From NCBI GenBank assembly GCA_012295275.1, contig CM022675.1, positions 17,434,189 through 17,498,188 on the forward strand: DNA of 64,000 nucleotides. Direction: 5' to 3'. This stretch comes from Chrysomallon squamiferum (Eukaryota; Mollusca; Gastropoda; Neomphalida; Peltospiridae). Every line of letters begins with the position of its first letter. The stretch's first letter is position 1. This document shows, in pieces, positions 24,411 through 34,744 of this stretch. The notes under the pieces are model-generated. The model was not told the DNA's origin, made no database searches, and saw only the letters and a list, made by a program, of their open reading frames with translations. The translations under genes were made by a program, and so were the position numbers.

Positions 24411-27400
24411 CTGGAGGGAGTTATAATGGTAATATAATTGCCATGTGCCCAATGGGGATTTCACCAGGGGATTTCAAGGAGTTCCTGGCATGCCTGAAGC
24501 AACACATCCTGTTAACCCTTTGGGCCTGATTGTTTAGAACATGTCATGCCATTCAGCATCTTTTCATATCCTTCACACTATGGTTTCAGTTTTGGTTTTA
24601 TTTGAAAAATTCAACCTGTGTTATGAACAATTTATCAAGATCATTCAATTGACATACTTAAATCTAACATTTTTAATAAAAAATCTGGGTGGGTTTTTTT
24701 TTTTTTGGGGGGGGTTGGGTTTTTTTTCTGCCAAGCCCATAACAAAAAAACTTATTCAATTTATATGGATCAGCACAACTTTATTTACATAAGCAGAAAG
24801 AATTTTCACTCTATTAAATAATTAGCTGTAACAAGTTAAGATACTGTGATGTGTAAATATCATGTATGTGTATATATATAATGTTACTTAAAAGGACTAC
24901 AAGCATTTGATGTTTAACCATAATCCTCTGCAATACGTAAACTCATACAAAAAGGTGTTGCTGGTATTAATTAGGGGCAATATTATTTATGTAATCACGA
25001 GACCATAGTGAATTAAAGATACATGTCTGTCATTTGAAATACACAAAATAATTTTCTTAGCTTTATACTTGCTGTGATTTGACAGTAAACAAAAGTTACA
25101 TATAATATGACCATTGTTGATAGAGGTTATCAACAAGCAAAAATAATCTGTTTTAAAACTTGATCAATTTATGATTTTATATGTAAAAATGAATTTTTTT
25201 TATTGACCATTGTCAATACTTGTGAATACATTGTTCTATTATGTAGCATAGGTTGTTAGGGTTACTATTCTTAATTCGCCATTTATCACAAGGATTTAAA
25301 TCAAAATAATCAACTGTTTTAGATTGGAAGATAGTAATAGGCAAAACAATGTTAATTCATTTATTTAAGAACATACTCATATTATATTCAGTAAAAGTCA
25401 TGACATATAATAAAACATGCATCCTACAAGTTATTAAAAAGATAATCAACATTGAAATATTATCATTTTAAATAGCACCAGTTCTTTTGAGTTGCACTTA
25501 AAATCTACAGTGATTTGGCTATGAACATGCTGTAATGTATATGCTAAAAGTAGGAACAGTGAAGAAAAACAAACAGCCAACGAGTTATTAAAAATATAAA
25601 CATCTAAATATAATCATTTTAAACATCACCAGACCTTTCTAGTTGTATATAAAATCTACAGCAATTTCTGTTTGTAGAAAACATATCTTAATAGCAATTT
25701 CACTAAGCACGTGCTACTTTCAAATGCAGAGCTTCATTTTGCCAATGAAGGCACACCGAAGTGTCACACATTGTTTGAAAGGTATGAGCTTTCATTTGAT
25801 CCTGTTAATTATTTTCAGCCAATTTTCTTCTAAATTGGTTTGAAGGCATGAAAAAGTACATTTTTGTACACAACTTTTGATATATGCCATTGCCAGTGAC
25901 AACCAACATGCACACGGTTAGAAAGATTGAACTTAGACCCTTCTAGCTGTGCTAAAAATAACATTGACGCCATTTTGGCAAAAACAACCCAGGCGTTTGT
26001 AGAGTGACCCACATTTTAGGACTTTTTATTCCATGCTGTTAATTGCTGACCATGGGCGTCGAAGTGCATTTAACCCCAACACGTTTAACACTCTTACAAA
26101 GAACTGATTTAAGATATAACAAGAACACCACCACATAATGACTTTTATTTCCATATATTTGTTTTTTATTGTAGGTTTTATAGAAGGGATTTGATAGTGG
26201 AGGAAAATGGACAAAACCTGAACTTTTAACAGCTTCGATCAATTATATGAGCTATGCTGCCAGTACCTTCTCGGCATAAATACAGTGTGGCCACTAATCT
26301 CAACTTTAAGACTCTCCTTAATGATTGATTTTAGACTGTATGAAAGTATTACAGATGGATATAAATGTCTACCCATGATGTCATGAAGCCATATTTAATG
26401 TCGCTGGCCTTTAAGAGCAGGTTCAGAAAATCTGTCTTGGTCAATAATGTGTAACCTCAGCAGTGGCATACTTTAGTTTGGACTTTGTTACTAGGAAAAT
26501 GTGCATCCCCAACTGCATTTAGTGTCTGCTTAAAATCTTTCACTGAGGAGGCCAATGAATGTTTCATTTTTGGAGTTACATTTCAGTGGCATGTTGGATG
26601 TGTAATACTAGGTAACTAACATAATTGGACACAACTATTAAAAGTGCAAATTTTGTCCATTTTCCTCTACTCTAAAATCTCTTCTGTAAAAACTAGTATG
26701 AAAAATAAATATATGGAAATAAAAGAGTATTATGTGCTCTTTTAAATGGTGATGTTTTTGATGTGTGTTATGTCAGTAATTTGTTAGTGTTAAACATGGT
26801 GAGGGGTAAACAAACTGCCACCCATGGTCAGTCATTGACAGTGTGGAGTAAAGACCTAAAAAGATGTTGCTCTACAAAAACCTAGTTTAACTTTAGTGTT
26901 ATTTTTAGCACATCAGGAAGGTCAAAGTTTGATCTTTCTAACAGTATGCATGTTGTCACTGGCAATGGTTTATATCAAAATTTGTCTAAAAAACGTATTT
27001 TTGCTTGCCTTCAAACCAATTTTTGAAAACAAACAGTAAAATTGATAATCCATTGAAAGCTGTGGCACTGTCGTTTGCCATCTTTGGCATTGAACAGCTG
27101 TGCATTTGAAAGTAGCACCTGTTTAGCAAAACTGCCATAAATTACATTTTCTGTTGGCCAGATCACCATAGATGTACACTAGAAAGGACTGGCACTGTCA
27201 AAAATGATTATATTTATGAATTGTTTATATTTTTAATAACTATTTTTAGTGTGTGTGTGTATGTATGTATCTATCTATCCACACACACACACACACACAC
27301 ATGTGCAGCAAAAGTGCATTAACTCTTGGACGAATTGCTGTAGATTTTAAGAACTGGAGTGATTTAAGAATTGTAAACATAACAAATTATGCTGCATAAC

Positions 27401-29799
27401 AGTACAATATATTCAGTGAGACCAGGTACCAGAGAAATTTTTAGAATGCTGAATAGAAAACTAATACATTTTTTAAAATCATAAATAGATCAGTTTTAAA
27501 GATTTTGTTTCAAGCTCCATCAGAGAAAATAACAACAGTGGTCAGATGATAGATTTCTTTTGTATGCAGTCAAATCACAGCAAGTACAAAGCTAAGAAAA
27601 TTCTTTTCTGTCTTCTTCAAATGACAGCTCTGCCTTTAATTGCATTTATACAGAATTTATTGCCCCTACTTATACTGCAACATCTTTCTGGAGTAGACTC
27701 AAAGGTTTAGCTGAGTTTATATATTGCAGGGTTATAGTTGGCTTTTTTAATATAGTACCCCTTTTCAGGAACCTCAACAACTCAAACAAATATTACAGAT
27801 GTTACTCAAACTGCTGGGGTTCATTGTAGACATGTCTTTTTACAAAATAACAGAAACAAATAGTTTTCAAACAGCTTCCTTTCCAACAAATGTTAGGATA
27901 GTACAAAAAGATAGATGATAAATACAAATGAAGTTTTATAAACCATATTTCCACTTAGTATGCATCATTATGTAATCTGTATATATGAATCTCCTTTTGC
28001 AAAAACCTGAGATGTTTATCTGAAAATATTTTATGTACATGTCAAAAACTAAAAAAATAATTTTATTATTCAAATTCAAACCATAAACAATAAATGTTAA
28101 ATTCTAATCCTTTTTTTGTGTGTTTTGTTTCTTTTTGCTCTTATAAATTCAATTATTCAATATAAAAAAAATATTAGCTACATTTGATGTTTACTTTAAT
28201 ATGTGTCGACAATGATTATAAAAATTATAAATCGAATAATACATTTAAAAAAAAATTAAAACATTTTGTATTTTTGTAGGTAAAAAACAAGGGAGCTAAT
28301 TTGGTAATCTGCCAGTGGGGATTTGATGATGAAGCCAATCATTTACTGCTACAGAAACAATTGCCAGCTGTCCGGTGGGTTGGAGGACCAGAAATAGAGG
28401 TAAATATTCTCCTTCCTTTGTCCAGAGGCAGTGAAATATATTAAAACACATACTGAAGACCCAAAATTAAAATTGCCCTAAATCTTTTATTAATGTTACA
28501 TTTTTGTACATTTCTGTCATGTTGTATGTTTCACTAGTGACAATTATTATCAAACAGATACGCAGAGATGGTGATGTTATTTGACAGATTCGTGCAACAA
28601 TGAAAGTTTGTATCTGATTTTGCATTACAGAGTAACCAATAAAAAATGTTGGCATTAAAACACCCAAAGGAATGTTTGAATTACCATTGGAGAGATTAAA
28701 AGACTGAAACTGTAAAGAGTAATATCAGTTTTGAAATAAAAATATTAATAAAATTAAATGTCAAGTTTTATTAGTGTCTGTTAAGCTTATTAGTAGCTAA
28801 TGTTGCTGTTCAAAGATTATTTAAATATTTTTATTTAGCTGATCGCCATTGCAACTGGTGGAAGAATAGTTCCAAGGTTTGAAGAGTTGACACCAGAGAA
28901 GTTAGGTAAAGCTGGTATTGTCAGAGAACTGACCTTTGGAACAACCAAGGAGAGAATGTTGGTCATAGAAGAATGTCAGAACTCGAGAGCTGTTACAATT
29001 TTCATTAGAGGTGGAAATAAAATGGTAAATACTTCGTTTTAATGTTTGATTAAATGTTATGCCATTGTAAAAATACAATATGTACACAGTTAGGCTGAAA
29101 AAATAGAAGTGAGGTTTAGTGAGGGAAAAATGAGAATAAGATATCAACTTGTTATCACAAACATAAAATTAAACATCAACATGCATCCATCAATGTTTGT
29201 TTCTAATGAAACTTTCTTTAATCAAATATTTCATACACTTATGCCATTAGTGGAAACATGTAACAAAAGGTTGTTATTCTGATGTTCTTCAGGATTATTT
29301 GCAGTCTTCTACCGCAATATCAGATCCCTCTTAGGTTCATGTACAATCATGTACTACGTCCATCAATTTCTATACATGCTTACAATAGCAAAACAGTGCA
29401 TTTTTGCACATGATCACTCGATCATCAGTAATGGGCAGCTGTTTCTGTAGTACTCACTTTTAGATAATCTGTATCAGTTAACATAATGGCGTAAGAAAGA
29501 TGTTTGTGTTAATAGTAATTAAAAAATTCTATTAAGCATCACACAGAAACAAAGAAGTCCTATTAAGTATTTGTTCACCACCTTTGTATTTAAAATCTGT
29601 AATTGGAAAGGGTGACAGCATTATTTTTAATACTGTTTGTCATTGTTATTATTCAGCCCTTGAATTTATAAACATATAGATATAGAATAGCTGTAATATG
29701 TTTTGTTCTCCCCCAAAATAACAGATGCCCACTATCCATTCACAAACTATGGTTACATTATTGTACACAAATCAAAGGTAAAATGTACCTGAAGATATG

Positions 29800-29831
<32 letters not shown>

Positions 29832-32800
29832 TGAAAATGAAGTGACTTGAAAGTTTGCCATAGGTTAAATGTCAGGTTATGTTTAACAGGTGAAAGCACT
29901 TATTTTGCCCATGTCAGCCCCTGCCACACTCCTTGTGTGTTCAAGACAATAGCAAGATAATTTTTCAGATATAATTGCAAGTTGTGAGTTCATGTAATTT
30001 ATTCAGCTTAAATGTTTTGTTTTCATTTGAACAGATAATTGAGGAGGCAAAGAGAAGTCTACATGATGCTTTGTGTGTTATACGGAACATCATTCGAGAC
30101 TGTCATGTGGTATATGGTGGGGGTGCACCAGAAATTTCATGTTCTTTAGCCGTAGCAGCTGCAGCCGATAAGGTGAGTTGTGATTTTAAAAATATTTAGT
30201 TTAGATATTAGGTGTATTAACTGCACCAATTAAACTGGTATTCATGTGATGAAATATAAAAAGACTAATATGTGTATGTAAAAAGACCAATTTTTACTAA
30301 TGTTAACTAATTTTATTTTTCCTAATAAAGGAAATAAACACAGTCCTGATAATAAAAATCCATCAAATACACGTTCTGTTTCTGAAACTGAAATGTGACA
30401 AAAGTGTGATATTGTATTAAAAATTGAAAATGAGATATTTAAATAATCCTATAGAGTTTGTTAATAGATTCACAAAACTACAAAATCTTTGTTGATACCT
30501 TAAGAACAGACAGAGCTTTGGCATTCTTAGTGTTACCAAAGTAACAGAATGATTAAACTAAGAAAAATAACCCTGAAGGCTTCCCTTAAATTCTATCTCC
30601 AAGTCCACACAACCATGCATTTTTGGGGCACCTTAATCAGGCTTGAAATTGAAACCATTTGGATCACTGCATCCTGTTTTGTGAAATTCAGAATTTTACG
30701 TTTACTTTGATTTCCTCCTGTTGATGTTTGCTTTCTGACATGTTTCTTAAATGTTTTCTAGTTCTGGTGCTGATAAAAGTAAATGAATCCAATGTGTCAG
30801 TGTTGGTTAGAATTTGTATATGAATTGCAAATTGAATAGTTGTGTGTATTTTATAACAGTTTCCAGTTAAATGTTTTGTAACTTAAATATCCATGAAATC
30901 ACTACATATGCATTCTTTTTGTTTATAACCAAGATAAAGCTAGAGATGTTGTAATGATTTGTAAAAACAATGATTTTGTCAGATGTTTAAGCATGTGGAA
31001 TTTCTGCCAGTTTTGTAATTGTGTGGATCAGACAACATGCCAGATAAATCTCACTCTGAACCATTGTCAGGTCTACACAACAGATCTGTCACACTGATGT
31101 GAGTGAAACATGGATAGAATCATTATCTGAAAGCAAAATTCAGGGTCATTCAAAAGCCCTGCTACACTTTTAAGTTTTAATTAAATGAAAACAGCTTTAT
31201 GGTTTCGAACAAAATTAGTCGTGAACTTTCTATAGACAGCTACAATTGTCCCATATCGAAAAAGTCCCTCTTCTGTTTTCTTAGGCTCCGTAAATTTCAA
31301 CGTGAGCACCTTCTTTTTTGAGACACATTGCCCACCTTTTCAAGCATTCCTCTCCAACTCCAGTCAGCAGCTCCCTTGCAACAAGATTGCAGGCATTCCT
31401 TAGATGTTCCTGTAACTCTTCAAGACTCCTAGGCTTTGATGCATAGACTTCACTTTTCAGGAAGCCCCAGAGAAAGAAGTCACAGGGTGTCAAGTCTGGA
31501 GAATGTGGCACCCACTCCAGAGTTCCTCGATGACATACCCATCCGTTAGGGAACTTGTGATTCAAGAAATTGTAAACTGCTTTAGCATAATGTGGAGGAA
31601 CACCATCTTGTTGGAGAAAACAATCACATTATGCTAAAACAGTTCGCAATTTTTTGAATCACAAGTTCCCTAATAGATAGCAGGTCGTCAACAAATCCCA
31701 ATTGTAAACTTGTCATATAGGCAAAGCAGTTGCGTTACTTCTAATAGGTGAGCCACTCCACTAAAAGTGTGCTATTGTATTAAAAATTGAAAATGAGTTA
31801 TTTAAATAACCCTATAGAGTTTATTAAAAGATTCACAAAACTACAAAATCTTTGTTGATACCTTAAGAATTGACAGAGTATGACATTCTTAGTGTTACCA
31901 AAGTAACAGAATGATTAAACTAAGAAAAATAACCCTGAAGGCTTCCCTTAAATTCTATCTCCAAGTCCACACAACCATGCATTTTTGGGGCACCTTAATC
32001 AGGCTTGAAATTGAAACCATTTGGATCACTGCATCCTGTTTTGTGAAATTCAGAATTTTACGTTTACTTTGATTTCCTCCTGTTGATGTTTGCATTCTGC
32101 ATGGACTGTTTCTGACATGTTTCTTAAATGTTTTCTAGTTCTGGTGCTGATAAAAATAAATGAATCCAATGTGTCAGTGTTGGTTAGAATTTGTATGTGA
32201 ATTGCAAATTGAATAGTTGTGTGTATTTTATAACAATTTCCAGTTAAATGTTTTGTAATTAAAAGATCCATGAAGTCACTATATAATGCTTTCTTTTTGT
32301 TTATAACCAAGATAAAGCTAGAGATGTTGTAATGATTTGTAAAAACAATGATTTTGTCAGATGTTTAAGCATGTGGAATTTCTGCCAGTTTTGTAATTGT
32401 GTGGATCAGACAACATGCCAGATAAATCTCACTCTGAACCATTGTCATGTCTACACAATAGATCTGTCACACTGATGTGAGTGAAACATGTATAGAATTA
32501 TTTTTTGAAAGTTTAATATATTTGTCATCTTGCATATAAATCTGCACATTATATGCTGTTTTAAATGATAGTGGATATCTCAGTTGTTTTTTGTGCATAT
32601 TCTATCAAATATTTAGAAAATGAGATTAATTTTTAAATCTTTTCTTTTTTTCCTTTCTATCTTTCCAGTAATGAGTTCGGTATAGTGAATCTGCTGTTTA
32701 CATAAAGGTTTCCTGTTTATACTGTAGATTATATTCATTGGACTATACAAGTTGTCAGCAATTCCGAGTTGTTGTTTTTATGTCATACTGGCAAAACAAT

Positions 32801-34536
32801 TGTATTACTACTAATAAGTGAGCCACTCCAGCAAAAGTGTGCAGTTGCATTAAAAATAGAAAAAGAGATATTCACAAAACTACAAAATTTTTGTTGATAC
32901 CTTAAGCTTTGATGTTTTTAGTGTTGCCAAACGTGGAATTTCTCAATTATTGAATGATGTCCATGAGACTAATGACATCTGAAGCAAAATCAAGAATTTT
33001 CTTAGCATTATACTTGTAATTTGAATACAAAGATATTTTCTGTGATGGAGCTAATCACCCAAATATACAACCAGGTTTTAAAAATTAATATGATATTTAA
33101 AAAATGTAATTGGTTTATTCTTCCATTCATAATACAAGCAGTACCACTGTTACTTGGCACTCACAGACTATATTGTACTGTGTTTTGTACTGGTTTTTGT
33201 GTTTATGATTCAAAAACCAAGTTTAATTTGCTGTTTATTGTGAGAATTTTGCAAACAAAATATTCACATGAGTCTTAGATTAGAAAAGATGGTAATCACC
33301 AAAACTCAAATGCACTGACTCACGTTCTGTCTGGCCAGTAAGCATACTTCTCAGCATGGACATAGCAACTGAACTGGATTGTTTATATGTAAATCATTGT
33401 GTTTCCTCCTCGTAACTGACCAAAACTATTACTATATCTTTTTAATAAAAAGTAAGATACCACACACAAAAAAGTTGACATCAGTCATTCTTTTGGTATG
33501 TGACTAATGGTATCTGTCTGTCTAGCTGAGTAGAAACAAAATAAGAAAATTGGCAATTTTCCACAAGTTTGAGTTTAATTAGGCAAGTGTCATGAAAGTA
33601 TGCATCAAAATAATTATTTAGGATTCAAAAGAGGCTAGACACTTAAGAGAGAACAGAGGTTTGGTAAAGAAGAAATGAGACAATATATCATAAAATGTAC
33701 TTCCAAGTAATATTTATTTATAAAAATGGAAAAAGAAAAAAGACTTAATATTGCTCTGGATTAAAAGTGGCGGACTAATAGAAGGTGATTATTTGTATGA
33801 ACAGTGATCATTTTATCTATCTTTCTTCATTTTTTCCTTCTAAAGATATCTACTCTGGAGCAATATGCAGTGCGAGCTTTCTCTGAGGCCTTGGAAAGTA
33901 TTCCATTAGCTCTGGCAGAAAACAGTGGCTTTGCTCCGATACACACACTGGCAGACGTGAAATCTCGCCAGGTGAAAGAGAAAAATCCTCACTTGGGAAT
34001 TGATTGTCTCCTGAAGGGAACAAATGGTATATTAGAAATTTTATTCTATAAATCTCATTTTATGTTTAGTTCAAACGTTAAACTTACAAATCTATATTCC
34101 TTTGCACATTGTTGGAAAGAAGTAGTAATAAAATATTAAGTTGCAATTAAAATTGTTTAAAAACAACAGATTTCAGTAAATATTGAATATTATTCACTAG
34201 AGTTGGTAAAGTTTAACTATTTCAATTAAGCAATAAATAAATTTATTTTGGATACTTGTAACTAGAAGTATAGCTATTGTTAAATTGTACCCAAAACTTG
34301 TAACACCCATAAAATAGAAGCTAATCACTTTTAACCAATGCCATTATTAAAATGTTTGATAAAATTTTCACTCATGATTCTACCAACTATTAATGGATGA
34401 ATGTTATTTTCCAGATATGAAGGAACAAAATGTTATAGAGACCCTTACAGCAAAGACTCAGCAGTTGTTACTAGCAACACAGCTTGTTAGGATGATTTTA
34501 AAAATAGATGATATTCGAGCTCCTAATGACATGTAA
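5874..34536 (+). CDS. CCT5: T-complex protein 1 subunit epsilon (CCT5), complete, ten exons, 539 aa
   Basis: This is one of eight subunits of the cytosolic chaperonin CCT/TRiC, which uses ATP to fold actin, tubulin and other clients. Exons: 5874-5978, 17534-17759, 18082-18280, 18470-18662, 19892-20041, 28280-28399, 28839-29024, 30035-30172, 33846-34026, 34415-34536. They join without frame breaks to 1620 nt, and every intron is GT..AG. The start [15 protein letters not shown] is the epsilon-type N-terminus. The three TCP-1 signatures are present: [13 protein letters not shown] (49-61), [17 protein letters not shown] (70-86) and QDDEIGDGT (98-106), the last with the nucleotide-binding GDGTT. 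The apical domain carries [14 protein letters not shown]. The second equatorial part has SLHDAL and VVYGGGAPE (418-426). Length is close to the roughly 541 residues of the vertebrate protein. The C-terminus is short (IRAPNDM). No disabling change is seen. Introns 1 (11.6 kb), 5 (8.2 kb) and 8 (3.7 kb) are repeat-rich. Confidence 0.98.
6211..6577 (+). repeat. Left arm of a 0.36-kb inverted repeat pair
   Basis: Starts TAGGTATGTGGATAAATTTT and ends near GGTACCAGCAACCTAACAAA. It is the reverse complement, with scattered mismatches and a few indels, of 9284-9640. Confidence 0.9.
6930..7500. other. CG-dinucleotide-rich segment of unknown nature
   Basis: CpG is clearly more frequent here than in the rest of the intron (for example CGAAAACGACCG, GGCGGACGCAG). 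It contains AAAATGGCGGAC at about 7355, a YY1-like motif. Overlapping open frames exist on both strands (7219-7500 plus, 7108-7413 minus) but none resembles a known protein. It may be a young repeat between the two inverted arms, or an alternative promoter. Confidence 0.35.
7509..7878 (+). repeat. Tandem duplication of a ~184-bp unit
   Basis: Units 7509-7692 and 7693-7878 share ACGTGACACGAACGAAAGGT, AATTTTATCAAAATG, and CATTTCGGTGTTCGATCGCC. A third partial match (GCATTCAATTGTTAGGATTG) directly follows the right inverted arm at about 9644. Confidence 0.85.
8020..9290 (-). repeat. Interspersed repeat family R1, copy A (inverted orientation)
   Basis: Collinear with copy C (about 24595-26280). 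Shared blocks include CATTTGATGTTTAACTATAA, CTGTGATTTGACAGCAAACA and the AGAAGGGATTTG..GGAAATGGACAAAA block near 9220. The family is not identified. Confidence 0.75.
9284..9640 (-). repeat. Right arm of the 0.36-kb inverted repeat pair
   Basis: Runs from TTGTTAGGCTGCTGGTACCT to TTTGTCCACATACCTA. It mirrors 6211-6577 and encloses about 2.7 kb. Confidence 0.9.
11510..13440 (+). repeat. Interspersed repeat family R1, copy B (forward)
   Basis: Reverse complement, over almost its whole length, of copy C. Shared landmarks are TTTTTAGCACAGATAGGAGG, TTTGTTTGCTGTCAAATCAC, GGGATTATGGTTAAACATCA and the poly-T/G block near 13300. Confidence 0.75.
12744..13606 (+). repeat. Direct duplication (~170 bp) inside and beside R1 copy B
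   Basis: Blocks 12744-12925 and 13439-13606 both read TTTGTGTCAGTTACTTTT, AAAGTAGCCCTTTCTGCTAA and CTGGAGATAGTCATAATTTT with few differences. Confidence 0.85.
13673..13929 (+). repeat. Near-identical 0.25-kb direct repeat, copy 1
   Basis: From CCTGCTGGTACCTGTTCTTG to AACTAGTTGAGATAT, nearly identical to 15463-15708, 1.8 kb downstream. Low divergence points to a recent duplication. Confidence 0.9.
15463..15708 (+). repeat. Near-identical 0.25-kb direct repeat, copy 2
   Basis: Compared with copy 1 it has a few substitutions, a 2-bp difference in AACACGTGAAG versus AACACATGTGAAG, and lacks about 9 bp near its end. An open frame spanning 15365-15673 covers it but is disrupted in copy 1, so it is not treated as a gene. 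Confidence 0.9.
15950..17250. repeat. Interspersed repeat family R2, palindromic copy pair
   Basis: At 15960-16260 the sequence reads TTTTTATGAGACTTGGTATA, then TTTGACCTTTGTTATGACCT. At 16860-17180 the same blocks return in reverse complement (ATAACAAAGGTCAAAAGGTC, then CAAGTATACCAAGTTCCATA). The centre carries the block CATGCCTGAAGC..CTTTTCATATCC that also occurs near 22570 and 24490. Confidence 0.8.
17534..17759 (+). CDS. CCT5: CCT5 exon 2 (residues 36-111)
   Basis: After CTTTTTAAG it opens [19 protein letters not shown] and carries all three TCP-1 signatures. The donor GTGAGT splits the third valine of GVVV. Confidence 0.98.
18082..18280 (+). CDS. CCT5: CCT5 exon 3 (residues 111-177)
   Basis: Encodes [20 protein letters not shown] through LGSK in the equatorial/intermediate region and leaves two bases at the donor GTAATT. 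Confidence 0.98.
18470..18662 (+). CDS. CCT5: CCT5 exon 4 (residues 177-241)
   Basis: Encodes [29 protein letters not shown] and HPQMPK, entering the apical domain. The donor is GTAAGA. Confidence 0.98.
18663..19891 (+). other. CCT5 intron 4 (1.2 kb)
   Basis: GTAAGA..TTTTCAG. At 19526-19640 it holds a diverged copy of the block that ends each unit of the intron-8 tandem array (AATTGTGTGGATCAGACA.., CTCACTCTGAACCATTGTCA). The rest is unremarkable. Confidence 0.7.
19892..20041 (+). CDS. CCT5: CCT5 exon 5 (residues 242-291)
   Basis: Encodes [20 protein letters not shown], the apical protrusion segment, through QFESMVNM. Phase 0 on both sides. Confidence 0.98.
21853..22622 (-). pseudogene. Coding relic of an unidentified repeat-borne protein
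   Basis: Two minus-strand open frames follow one another. The upstream one, 22374-22622, starts [20 protein letters not shown]. The downstream one, 21853-22359, is 168 residues and starts [12 protein letters not shown]. It has paired cysteines (KCC, CCDC) that could bind zinc, then a basic patch [10 protein letters not shown] stop separates them. The first frame overlaps a block that is repeated at 16600-16740 and 24440-24560, so this is probably the decayed gene of a mobile element rather than a host gene nested in CCT5. I do not recognise the protein family with confidence. Confidence 0.45.
22530..23270 (-). repeat. Family R2, copy in intron 5 (reverse orientation)
   Basis: Collinear with 16600-17240: TTTTCATATCCTTCAG, ACATGTAGAAAATGTACATT, then GGTCATAACATAGGTCAAAA. 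It abuts the opposite-oriented copy starting near 23280, forming another palindrome. Confidence 0.8.
23280..23900 (+). repeat. Family R2, copy in intron 5 (forward orientation)
   Basis: Reads CATCTCAGATTTTTTATGAT, TGTTGATTGGGATCCCATAG, then TTTGTTATGACCTTGAAATT, as at 15960-16200 and 21220-21300. Confidence 0.8.
24377..24410. repeat. AGT trinucleotide microsatellite
   Basis: About eleven AGT units at the end of a wider region (24030-24410) of degenerate GAT/AGT repeats. Confidence 0.9.
24595..26280 (-). repeat. Interspersed repeat family R1, copy C (inverted)
   Basis: Reverse complement of copy B from AAATTCAACCTGTGTTATGA through GCTGCCAGTACCTTC. Together with copy D it forms a large inverted repeat around a spacer of about 350 bp. 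Confidence 0.75.
26630..27745 (+). repeat. Interspersed repeat family R1, copy D (forward, shortened)
   Basis: Parallels copy B from GTGCAAATTTTGTCCATTTT to TTTAGCTGAGTTTATATATT but lacks the final third. Confidence 0.75.
27251..27302. repeat. GT/GTAT and CA microsatellite
   Basis: GTGTGTGT, GTATGTAT and CTATCTAT runs, then about ten CA units. Confidence 0.9.
28280..28399 (+). CDS. CCT5: CCT5 exon 6 (residues 292-331)
   Basis: Encodes [20 protein letters not shown] and [10 protein letters not shown], the apical domain core. Phase 0 on both sides. Confidence 0.98.
28839..29024 (+). CDS. CCT5: CCT5 exon 7 (residues 332-393)
   Basis: Encodes [14 protein letters not shown] through [12 protein letters not shown], where the chain returns to the intermediate domain. 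Confidence 0.98.
29025..30034 (+). other. CCT5 intron 7 (1.0 kb)
   Basis: GTAAAT..TGAACAG. The only distinct element is a 28-nt A run (29804-29831) that could be the tail of a retroposed sequence; no source was recognised. Confidence 0.6.
30035..30172 (+). CDS. CCT5: CCT5 exon 8 (residues 394-439)
   Basis: Encodes [20 protein letters not shown] with the SLHDAL aspartate (404) important for ATP hydrolysis in group II chaperonins, and YGGGAPE. Confidence 0.98.
31281..31616 (-). pseudogene. C-terminal fragment of a Tc1/mariner-superfamily transposase
   Basis: The minus-strand frame contains [13 protein letters not shown], then [20 protein letters not shown] and [12 protein letters not shown]. 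These match the end of the DDE/D domain of mariner-like transposases; the aspartate of TPCD is the third catalytic acid. The N-terminal two thirds, with DNA-binding and first catalytic residues, are missing. The frame starts abruptly where a fold-back copy of its own 5' part begins (31625-31673). The element is dead. It sits between two units of a host tandem duplication. Confidence 0.85.
31546..31673. repeat. Inverted duplication at the broken end of the transposase relic
   Basis: Arms 31546-31594 and 31625-31673 (49 bp each, few mismatches; AGGGAACTTGTGATTCAAGA versus TTTTTTGAATCACAAGTTCC) flank a 30-bp loop. Confidence 0.85.
33846..34026 (+). CDS. CCT5: CCT5 exon 9 (residues 440-500)
   Basis: Encodes [35 protein letters not shown] and KGTN. 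The donor GTATAT follows in phase 1. Confidence 0.97.
34415..34536 (+). CDS. CCT5: CCT5 exon 10 (residues 500-539, stop)
   Basis: Encodes [35 protein letters not shown] and TAA at 34534-34536. Confidence 0.97.
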
Positions 34537-34744
34537 ACAGAAACTTTTGCCTAGCTGTCCACAATGTTATAACTTTAATATAAACAATTGTTTGTATTTC
34601 CATTGTGTTATTTCATCATCAGGAAGATTTTGATATTTCAATATCTAATTATTTCTGGTGTCTGTTCAGTCTGCAGTTCTTGTTTTTCTTTTTTCATTAA
34701 AAATGTTCTTTTCTCTTTTCACACAATGTAAAGATTATTTGATA

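Larger units (their letters stand above)
20042..28279 (+). other. CCT5 intron 5 (8.2 kb), repeat-filled
   Basis: GTAAAC..TTTGTAG. It contains a 34-nt T run (21045-21078), family R2 copies (about 21180-21420, 22530-23270, 23280-23900, 24430-24560), a cysteine-rich coding relic (21853-22622, minus), AGT repeats (24377-24410), and R1 copies C and D in opposite orientation. Confidence 0.8.
30400..32905 (+). repeat. Segmental tandem array in CCT5 intron 8
   Basis: Unit copy 1 is 30400-31133, and copy 2 is 31763-32510 with few differences (one visible 13-bp insertion, CTGCATGGACTGT, near 32097). A truncated third start is at about 32794-32905. Each start is preceded or accompanied by GTGAGCCACTCCA and AAAAGTGTG. 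Copy 1 is separated from copy 2 by a mariner-like insertion. A fragment of the same unit lies in intron 4. Confidence 0.9.
30173..33845 (+). other. CCT5 intron 8 (3.7 kb)
   Basis: GTGAGT..TTCTAAAG. It contains the tandem array and the transposase relic, then at 33000-33300 a partial R1-like block similar to 8330-8680. No host gene is seen. Confidence 0.75.

Noticed and set aside
24246-24464. Threonine-rich open frame
   Set aside because: Translation of a GAT/AGT microsatellite.
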